Source: JBMNKL01 sp050261495
GTDB lineage: Bacteria > Bacillota > Clostridia > Acetivibrionales > DTU013
Reading direction: 5' to 3'
Length of the DNA stretch: 10,695 nucleotides
Assembly (NCBI GenBank): GCA_050261495.1
Contig: JBLNDI010000079.1
Span: forward strand, 1-10,695
Shown: positions 6,117 through 10,695 of the stretch, piece by piece
Numbering within the stretch: the stretch's first letter is position 1
Layout of the letters: the number at the start of each line of letters is the position of its first letter
Made by a program: the position numbers and the translations under genes
The notes under the pieces: generated by a model
Seen by the model: only the letters and a program-made list of their open reading frames with translations
Told to the model about the DNA's origin: nothing
The model's database searches: none

Positions 6117-7499
6117 ATGGAAAACAGGTTTAAAGGATTCCAGGAGAAAAGAATGAAAATATTCGGCGAGCTTGTAAAAATGTACTGGAACGGAAATTTG
6201 AATTCCGTTGACGATCTTGACAAGCTTGCGACAGAGATCAGGGACAAACTCGGTTTTACGGACGGCGAAATGCCTTTCATAAAAGATCACATCCGCATCG
6301 CCATGGGCTTAGATCCCAGGGGAGACATGGGATTCACCGATGAACTGGATCTGGTGAAAAAACCGGGTGTCATCGGTGAACCGATTATTGCCAAGATAGA
6401 CGGTGCATGCGAATACTGCGACGATGAAAACTGCAGCCAGGTTTGCAAATACGAAGCCCACATCTACAAGAAAGGCGAAGGGCCGGTCATAGTCGACAAC
6501 AAATGCCTGAGCTGCGGAGAATGCGTGGTAAAGTGCGATTTCGGCGCGTTAGCCGATAAAATCGAGTTCATACCGCTGGTCAACCTGCTTAAAGATAAGG
6601 ATTCAACCGTATTTGCCGCCGTCGCGCCCGCTATTGCCGGGCAGTTCGGCGAAAAGGTCACGCTCGGACAGCTCAGGACTGCGTTCAAGGTAATGGGATT
6701 TGCGGATATGGTGGAAGTAGCGATGTTTGCGGATATCCTCACGATACATGAGGCGTTTGGGTTCAGCAAGCTTGTAAAAACGGAAAAAGATTTTTTCATC
6801 ACCAGCTGCTGCTGTCCCGTTTGGTTCAATCTTACCAAAAAAGGTTATCCTGGCATGTACAAGCACATGTCCCCTTCCGTTTCCCCGATGATCGCATCCG
6901 GCCGCTTTTTGAAGGACCTGTACAAGGATGCCAAGGTCGTTTTCATAGCACCATGCATTGCAAAAAAAGCCGAAATAAACGAACCGGAGCTCAGAGGCGC
7001 GATCGACTTTGTAATCAATTTCAGGGAGCTCCTGGAGATATTCAACGCGCTGGATATACACCCCGAAAACCTCCCAGGCGACGAAAAGGACCAGGGGTCC
7101 CTCGGCGGAAGGCTTTACGCCAAGACGGGCGGGGTCAGCTTTTCAGTAAAAACCGTCATCAACAGGCTGGAGCCGGAAAGGGTCATCAAGCTCAAGGCCA
7201 AGCGTGTCGACGGTGTAAAGGATTGCAAGAAGATACTTGACGACCTTTCCGCGGGCAAAGACATCGGCGCGAACTTTATCGAAGGCATGGGCTGCGTTGG
7301 CGGATGCGTTGGCGGTCCCAGGACGAACATCGATGTTCAAAAGGCGACCATACTGGTTAATGAATTCGGCGAGGATTCGGTTATCATGACCCCGTTCGAC
7401 AATTTGAACGTAATGAAGATACTGAGGCAGTCCGGCATCCGCTCAATAGAGGAAATAGAAGAGAACAAGCACGTTATGGAAATGCTGAGAAGAGAATAA
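6117..7499 (+). CDS. [FeFe] hydrogenase-like protein with 2[4Fe-4S] ferredoxin domain
   Basis: A 460-residue cytoplasmic iron-sulfur protein. After about 90 residues without a recognised motif come two [4Fe-4S] cluster motifs: Cys98, 101, 106, 110 (CxxCx4CxxxC, with a non-standard spacing) and Cys130, 133, 136, 140 (CxxCxxCxxxC). These would feed electrons to a C-terminal H-cluster domain (about 160-440). The H-cluster loops are L1 TSCCCPVW (229-236), L2 APCIAKKAE (278-286) and L3 EGMGCVGGCVGGP (389-401). By alignment with clostridial CpI the cofactor ligands would be Cys233, Cys280, Cys393 and Cys397, with Cys232 as proton relay. Canonical group A enzymes have TSCCPGW, MPCxxK and MACxGGCxxGGGQP, so this is a variant class, probably group B; hydrogen production, uptake or sensing cannot be told apart. 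No HydE/F/G maturases and no diaphorase subunits are nearby. The start is ATG at 6117 after GAGGGGTGA (6101-6109). An upstream in-frame TTG at 5997 lies at the expected transcription start and lacks a ribosome binding site. Confidence 0.88.
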   Translation: MENRFKGFQEKRMKIFGELVKMYWNGNLNSVDDLDKLATEIRDKLGFTDGEMPFIKDHIRIAMGLDPRGDMGFTDELDLVKKPGVIGEPIIAKIDGACEYCDDENCSQVCKYEAHIYKKGEGPVIVDNKCLSCGECVVKCDFGALADKIEFIPLVNLLKDKDSTVFAAVAPAIAGQFGEKVTLGQLRTAFKVMGFADMVEVAMFADILTIHEAFGFSKLVKTEKDFFITSCCCPVWFNLTKKGYPGMYKHMSPSVSPMIASGRFLKDLYKDAKVVFIAPCIAKKAEINEPELRGAIDFVINFRELLEIFNALDIHPENLPGDEKDQGSLGGRLYAKTGGVSFSVKTVINRLEPERVIKLKAKRVDGVKDCKKILDDLSAGKDIGANFIEGMGCVGGCVGGPRTNIDVQKATILVNEFGEDSVIMTPFDNLNVMKILRQSGIRSIEEIEENKHVMEMLRRE

Positions 7500-7590
7500 G
7501 TTCCTGCCCGCATTGCGGTAACAGGGATTAATAAGGCCGATATGTCACATTTCAACTTAATGGCAATAGGATCGATGCCTGTGCCGGAAG

Positions 7591-7620
7591 TTGGCTTTAA
7601 ACTCCAGGTCAATTTTTAAT
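7591..7620 (+). promoter_or_regulatory. Possible promoter of the cyclase-family gene
   Basis: TTGGCT (7591-7596, 4 of 6) and TTTAAT (7615-7620, 5 of 6) are spaced 18 bases apart. Transcription would start near 7627, just before the AAGGGAG ribosome binding site. The 153-base gap after the hydrogenase gene fits separate transcription, but no clear terminator is seen there, so read-through from the hydrogenase promoter is also possible. Confidence 0.35.
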
Positions 7621-7652
7621 TGTGCAAAAAATACTGAAGGGAGAAAATCCTG

Positions 7653-8270
7653 ATGAAATTAATTGATTTGTCACGCGTGATTGAAAATAACATGCCGGTT
7701 TACCCGGGAGATGCGAAAACCAGCTTGATTCAAGCAAATTACCTGGGTACGGACGGGTACAATAATCACAGGCTGGATACCGGCATGCACGTGGGTACGC
7801 ATATTGACTCCCCAATGCACATGACCGGCAACAAACAATACATATCCGAACTGCCGCTGGATTCGTTTATTGCGGAAGGGTGCCTGCTGGATGTAAGGAA
7901 TCAAGCCGTAATTGAATTTAAGTCCGAATATGATTCATTGGTAAAAGAGAACAGCATTGTATTGCTGTATACGGGCTTTGACAAATACTATGGCACAAAA
8001 GAGTATTATGAAAACCATCCATGCATAGATATGGGTTTTTGCAGGTTCCTGGTCTGTAAGAATATCAAAATGCTTGGAATGGACATTCCTGCCCCGGACA
8101 GACACCCTTACGGGATGCATAAATTATTGTTTGAAAACAACATATGTGTATTGGAAAACCTGACAAATCTTGACCGGCTGCTTAACGTAGACAAATTTGA
8201 GGTCATAGCTTTTCCTCTGAAAATAAAAGCCGACAGTTCCATGACAAGGGCTGTGGCAAGGATAATTTAA
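7653..8270 (+). CDS. Cyclase-family metal-dependent hydrolase (kynurenine formamidase-like)
   Basis: A 205-residue soluble enzyme of the cyclase/KynB family (PF04199 type), whose members hydrolyse amides, lactones or related small molecules with a divalent metal, often zinc. The signature HVGTHIDSPMH is at residues 46-56, supplying the likely metal ligands His46, His50, Asp52 and His56. The C-terminal pair is His156 (GMHKLLF) and Glu168 (LENL). The N-terminal DLSRVIENNMPVYPGD (5-20) is also typical. Length matches the family. It starts at ATG 7653 behind AAGGGAG with a spacer of about 9 bases. No kynureninase or tryptophan-dioxygenase gene is nearby, so a role in tryptophan breakdown cannot be claimed; isatin hydrolase-like or polyketide-cyclase-like activity is as likely. 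The family is firm; the substrate is unknown. Confidence 0.9.
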   Translation: MKLIDLSRVIENNMPVYPGDAKTSLIQANYLGTDGYNNHRLDTGMHVGTHIDSPMHMTGNKQYISELPLDSFIAEGCLLDVRNQAVIEFKSEYDSLVKENSIVLLYTGFDKYYGTKEYYENHPCIDMGFCRFLVCKNIKMLGMDIPAPDRHPYGMHKLLFENNICVLENLTNLDRLLNVDKFEVIAFPLKIKADSSMTRAVARII

Positions 8271-8365
8271 CGCATTGCAGGGCGTCACTATAGCAAGCAA
8301 GGGAACCAGGATAATATTTTCAGCATCGAAACATACTATATTTTAATGTATACGGAGGTTATTGA

Positions 8366-8971
8366 ATGCTTAAAAACAAGACAATCAGGCTTGCCACGGA
8401 AAACGACAGCGAATCGGTTTTAAAAATATATGCGCCTTTTATTACCAACACTGCCGTTACATTTGAATACAAAGTTCCAACTATAGCGGAGTTTAAGGAA
8501 AGAATGGCCAATATCCTAAAAATTTATCCCTGGCTTGTTTGTGAAATTGACAACAAAATAGCGGGGTATGCCTATGCATCCCGTTTCGGCGAACGGGAAG
8601 CATATAAATGGTCGGTGGATTTCTCGGTTTACATAGACCCGGAGCATCACGGGAAGCATATTGGAAAAGCTCTTTATTTTGCATTGTCCGGGATATTAAG
8701 GCTTCAAGGTTTCTACAATGCTTATGCCGCGGTTTCGGTGCCTAATATTAAAAGCGAACGCCTGCATGAATCCTTTGGATTTAAAGCAATAGGCGTTTAC
8801 CGCAACGTAGGGTACAAACTCGGCAGTTGGCGCGATATTAAAATGTACGAGTTAAAAATCCAGGAACACGCCCAATCCCCCGCAGAACCGGCGCCTATTA
8901 ATGAGATAAGCAATACCGATGAATTTAAAGCAATAATTAAAAAAGCGGAACAAATGATAAAAACCGGATAG
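8366..8971 (+). CDS. GNAT acetyltransferase, phosphinothricin/methionine-sulfone acetyltransferase-like
   Basis: A 201-residue acetyl-CoA-dependent N-acetyltransferase. Its sequence follows the Pat/Bar/MddA subfamily: IRLATENDSESVLKIYAPF (7-25), VTFEYKVP (31-38), PWLVCEIDNKIAGYAYASRF (55-74), REAYKWSVDFSVYI (77-90), the pyrophosphate-binding loop HHGKHIGKAL (94-103), VPNIKSERLHESFGF (125-139) and GYKLGSWRDIKMYEL (149-163). Characterised relatives acetylate phosphinothricin or methionine sulfone/sulfoximine; the native substrate here is unknown. Residues about 168-201 (proline-rich, then a helical DEFKAIIKKAEQMIK) extend past the family core of roughly 165-175 residues and look like a small added tail. 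The start is ATG 8366 behind GGAGG with a 7-base spacer. The gene is 95 bases after the cyclase gene and may be cotranscribed with it. Confidence 0.88.
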   Translation: MLKNKTIRLATENDSESVLKIYAPFITNTAVTFEYKVPTIAEFKERMANILKIYPWLVCEIDNKIAGYAYASRFGEREAYKWSVDFSVYIDPEHHGKHIGKALYFALSGILRLQGFYNAYAAVSVPNIKSERLHESFGFKAIGVYRNVGYKLGSWRDIKMYELKIQEHAQSPAEPAPINEISNTDEFKAIIKKAEQMIKTG

Positions 8972-8985
8972 CAAAACGCTAAAAA

Positions 8986-9010
8986 GACATGGGAAGAAAC
9001 TTCCCATGTC
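8986..9010 (-). terminator. Intrinsic terminator between convergent GNAT genes, strongest on the minus strand
   Basis: A perfect 11-bp inverted repeat (GACATGGGAAG / CTTCCCATGTC) with an AAA loop on the plus strand. Read on the minus strand it is followed directly by TTTTT and then a T-rich stretch, the classic intrinsic form, about 55 bases after the minus-strand GNAT stop. On the plus strand it lies 14 bases after the Pat-like stop, but the T-run only appears later (TTTTTT near 9027-9032), so that direction is weaker. It probably serves both genes. Confidence 0.8.
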
Positions 9011-9065
9011 CTCTATTGCTTATCATTTTTTGCAGCAACAAGGAAATCTGCCCGGTATATGATAT

Positions 9066-9848
9066 TCATAATGCCGCTTTGAAATAATAATGTTCCAGCT
9101 TTAAGAATAGCTGCATCCCAAGTGACTCAGCCAATTTTATTGAAGGCAGATTTGAGTGAACAACTTGGTATTTGGGCATATTTCCACTCTTCAGTATCTC
9201 ATTCAATGCCGCATTTACAACTTTTTTCGCAAATCCTTTTCCTCTTTCACTTTCTATTGTGTGGACAGTGCCAACTTCCCAGATATTGTAACAGTTATGA
9301 AAAATCAGGCATGTGCTTATTGGCTCGTTATCTTTATAAATAGAAAATGAACTTGCTCCCTTCGCAAAGTATTTTTCAATGTCACTTTTGGAGTACCCGT
9401 TTTTGGCCCACAATGGCAGAAGCCTTTTATCTATACGGGTAGATCTTATTACATCAAGGTAATTTTCATACTCATCGAGACTATGGCAGGTATACGATAA
9501 ATAAGCTTTCTTCCAGGTAAGAGGAAATCGCTTTTCAACTATATCCTTTAAAGCTGAATTATGTATCTTAAAAACTAAATCTTTATCACTCGGGATTTCC
9601 TTTACAAGCTGATGGATTATCCATTCGTCGGAACCCGCTAAATATACTATATGCTTTGCTTCCTGGTACATCGCGATATCAAAAGATGAGGAGGCAACAG
9701 GGATCAATAATATACCCCCCCAAGCATTCTCCTTCTCAATTAACCTAAACTCTATGGAGTTCTCATACTCCTCCAGCATTTTTAAGTGACTCACATGTAT
9801 TAATCTTTGTGTATCCAGCAACTCCTTTACTCTAATTAGCCCGTTCAA
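9066..9848 (-). CDS. Two-part GNAT-family acetyltransferase
   Basis: A protein of 260 residues. The C-terminal half (about 160-260) carries a GNAT fold: FSIYKDNEPISTCLIF (168-183), WEVGTVHTIESERGKGFAKKVV (190-211) with the acetyl-CoA loop ERGKGFA, and a final VVHSNLPSIKLAESLGM (229-245) matching the usual N..S..L....GF end. The N-terminal half (1-150) has no clear motif and may be a degenerate GNAT half, as in the larger GNAT_acetyltran-type proteins of Firmicutes. Substrate unknown. The start chosen is TTG at 9848, because AAGGAGG (9857-9863) sits exactly 8 bases before it; the longer ATG at 9890 overlaps the promoter -10 box and has no ribosome binding site. The gene is divergent from the DUF1801 gene and has its own promoter and terminator. 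Its promoter palindrome suggests repression by a dimeric regulator. Confidence 0.8.
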   Translation of the reverse strand: MNGLIRVKELLDTQRLIHVSHLKMLEEYENSIEFRLIEKENAWGGILLIPVASSSFDIAMYQEAKHIVYLAGSDEWIIHQLVKEIPSDKDLVFKIHNSALKDIVEKRFPLTWKKAYLSYTCHSLDEYENYLDVIRSTRIDKRLLPLWAKNGYSKSDIEKYFAKGASSFSIYKDNEPISTCLIFHNCYNIWEVGTVHTIESERGKGFAKKVVNAALNEILKSGNMPKYQVVHSNLPSIKLAESLGMQLFLKLEHYYFKAAL

Positions 9849-9856
9849 TAAAATTT

Positions 9857-9863
9857 CCTCCTT
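9857..9863 (-). promoter_or_regulatory. Ribosome binding site fixing the TTG start of the GNAT gene
   Basis: AAGGAGG on the minus strand, perfectly complementary to the 16S anti-Shine-Dalgarno core, with an 8-base spacer to the TTG at 9848-9846. It lies inside the longer reading frame from ATG 9890, so that upstream start is unlikely. Confidence 0.8.
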
Positions 9864-9872
9864 GAAATAGAA

Positions 9873-9910
9873 ATATGTATAATTATACATATGAATACAT
9901 TAATATGCAA
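9873..9910 (-). promoter_or_regulatory. GNAT-gene promoter overlapped by a 20-bp perfect palindrome (candidate operator)
   Basis: On the minus strand TATAAT (9887-9882) is a perfect -10 box. TTGCAT (9910-9905), a half-matching -35 box, lies exactly 17 bases upstream. A perfect 20-bp palindrome with core ATGTATAATTATACAT (9875-9890), extending one A-T and one T-A pair each side to 9873-9892, covers the -10 box. Such placement is typical of an operator whose bound dimer blocks polymerase. No candidate regulator gene is in the window. Confidence 0.55.
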
Positions 9911-9940
9911 TACCTTTTCTCCTCTTCTCCTTAAAAAATA

Positions 9941-9949
9941 TGGTATAAT
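9941..9949 (+). promoter_or_regulatory. Extended -10 promoter of the DUF1801 gene
   Basis: TGGTATAAT is a perfect extended -10 element (TGnTATAAT). The -35 position (9921-9926, CCTCTT) matches poorly, as is usual for extended -10 promoters. Transcription would start near 9956, about 49 bases before the ATG at 10005. Confidence 0.6.
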
Positions 9950-10004
9950 GAAAAAAAGTTGATTATGGAATGGTTATTAGTGCAAATGTGTGGAGGTTTA
10001 TCAC

Positions 10005-10433
10005 ATGAGCGAAATAAAAACAAAGCCGACCGATCTTGATGTTGATAGTTTCCTGATGAGTATCGAACCTGAAAAAAAGAGACTGGACTGTATAGAATTG
10101 AAAAAAGTGTTTGACAGCGTATTAAGTGAAAAAGCTTCGTTATGGAATAACAACATGATAGGATACGGTTCTTATCATTACAAGTCCGAGAGAAGCAAGC
10201 AAGAAGGCGATTGGCCATTAATAGCATTCTCACCGCGAAAACAGAATATAGTTATATACATTATGCCAGGGGCAGACAATTATAAAGAATTACTGTCCAA
10301 ACTCGGCAAGCATAAAACCAGCTCAGGCTCATGCATATACATTAATAAAATTGAAGATATAAATCTTGATATTTTAAAAGAAATTATTTCTGCTTCAGTT
10401 GCAGATATGAAAAGAATATACAATGTTAATTGA
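10005..10433 (+). CDS. DUF1801 (YdhG-like) domain protein
   Basis: A small 142-residue soluble protein of the DUF1801 family (PF08818), function unknown. The family core is clear: a helical N-terminus (DVDSFLMSIEPEKKRLDCIELKKVF, about 12-36), then GYGSYHYKSERSKQEGDWPL (53-72), then AFSPRKQNIVIYIMPG (74-89), and a C-terminal TSSGSCIYINKIEDINLDIL (105-124) with a final helix. No signal peptide or membrane segment. The start is ATG 10005 with GGAGG (9992-9996) and an 8-base spacer; an upstream GTG at 9990 overlaps the ribosome binding site and is rejected. It is divergent from the two-part GNAT gene and appears monocistronic. The gene is AT-rich compared with the topoisomerase block. Confidence 0.87.
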   Translation: MSEIKTKPTDLDVDSFLMSIEPEKKRLDCIELKKVFDSVLSEKASLWNNNMIGYGSYHYKSERSKQEGDWPLIAFSPRKQNIVIYIMPGADNYKELLSKLGKHKTSSGSCIYINKIEDINLDILKEIISASVADMKRIYNVN

Positions 10434-10695
10434 ACATGCAACCGATATTTTCTATATGAAAGAATAAATTAAATCTATAAGTTAGAATAACTTTATTCCG
10501 AATACATCATTACTTTCTTTCAAATAATAGTCTGGGGTAAATATATATAAAACATTACCGTAAAAAGCCGTCAAACTATTAAATAATGAAAGACCAGCTA
10601 ATAAAAGTCAAGAGCTTTTTAGAAAAGATATGAAGAATTTTTTGAAGTTCCTGATTTGAAAAAAGTGCATAGCAATAAGACCACCCAGGAGAAGT
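10434..10695 (+). other. AT-rich region without an intact gene; possible broken reading frame at the edge
   Basis: No complete gene is supported here. An ATG at 10586 opens a 15-codon frame ending in TGA at 10631, without a ribosome binding site. A neighbouring frame is open from 10623 to the window end (24 codons, including EEFFEVPDLKKVHSNKTT) and looks protein-like. Joining the two with a single frameshift near 10625-10631 would give a continuous charged helix-like product. This could be a pseudogene, the broken start of a gene lying beyond the edge, or chance. I recognise no family. Confidence 0.3.

Noticed and set aside
7500..7532. CPHCGN zinc-ribbon-like peptide in another frame just after the hydrogenase stop
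   Set aside because: Only one CxxC pair, ended by a stop within nine codons of the motif's start; most likely chance.
8281..8365. Promoter before the Pat-like GNAT gene using TATATT at 8337
   Set aside because: The -10-like hexamer has no acceptable -35 box at 16-18 bases and no TG extension; cotranscription with the cyclase gene is as likely.
10479..10493. Hairpin AAGTTA-GAA-TAACTT after the DUF1801 gene as a terminator
   Set aside because: The stem is only 6 bp, almost all A-T, and no T-run follows.

Overview
The window looks like chromosomal DNA from an anaerobic Clostridia-type Firmicute. The evidence is strong GGAGG-type ribosome binding sites with some TTG starts, sigma-A promoters with TTGACA/TATAAT-like boxes, a LysM-CAP secreted protein of the type common in spore formers, a stand-alone ferredoxin-domain [FeFe] hydrogenase-like protein, and a divergent topoisomerase IV-like pair whose motifs resemble those of Clostridia. 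Genus cannot be decided from the sequence alone. The left two thirds read as moderately GC-rich; from about 7.6 kb the DNA is visibly more AT-rich.

Left block (45-5113, minus strand): a compact operon reading parE - parC - TVP38/TMEM64 membrane protein. A clear promoter at 5085-5113 drives it, the gaps are 38 and 22 bases, and each gene has its own ribosome binding site. The topoisomerase pair is complete (ATPase, TOPRIM, catalytic tyrosine) but differs from ordinary gyrase and topo IV at several signature positions. ParC ends in a short heptad repeat.

Centre (5236-7499, plus strand): a divergent gene for a secreted LysM-CAP protein ends in a hairpin. Next come a near-consensus promoter (TTGACA-17-TATACT), a roughly 120-base structured leader, and a 460-residue protein with two [4Fe-4S] ferredoxin clusters and an [FeFe] hydrogenase H-cluster domain. 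Its H-cluster loops are non-canonical.

Right block (7500-10695): single genes for small-molecule or unknown functions. They are a metal-dependent cyclase/kynurenine-formamidase-fold hydrolase and a phosphinothricin-acetyltransferase-like GNAT (both plus), a second two-part GNAT protein (minus), and a DUF1801 protein (plus). A perfect 11-bp inverted repeat separates the convergent GNAT genes and works best as a terminator for the minus-strand one. A 20-bp perfect palindrome covers the -10 box of the minus-strand GNAT gene and is a candidate operator. The last 260 bases hold no intact gene, only a possible frameshifted or truncated reading frame running off the edge.

The genes do not form one obvious pathway. 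I see no CRISPR array, tRNA, rRNA, insertion sequence or convincing new multi-gene system. The points most worth following are the variant hydrogenase with its leader, the unusual topoisomerase pair, and the palindromic GNAT promoter.
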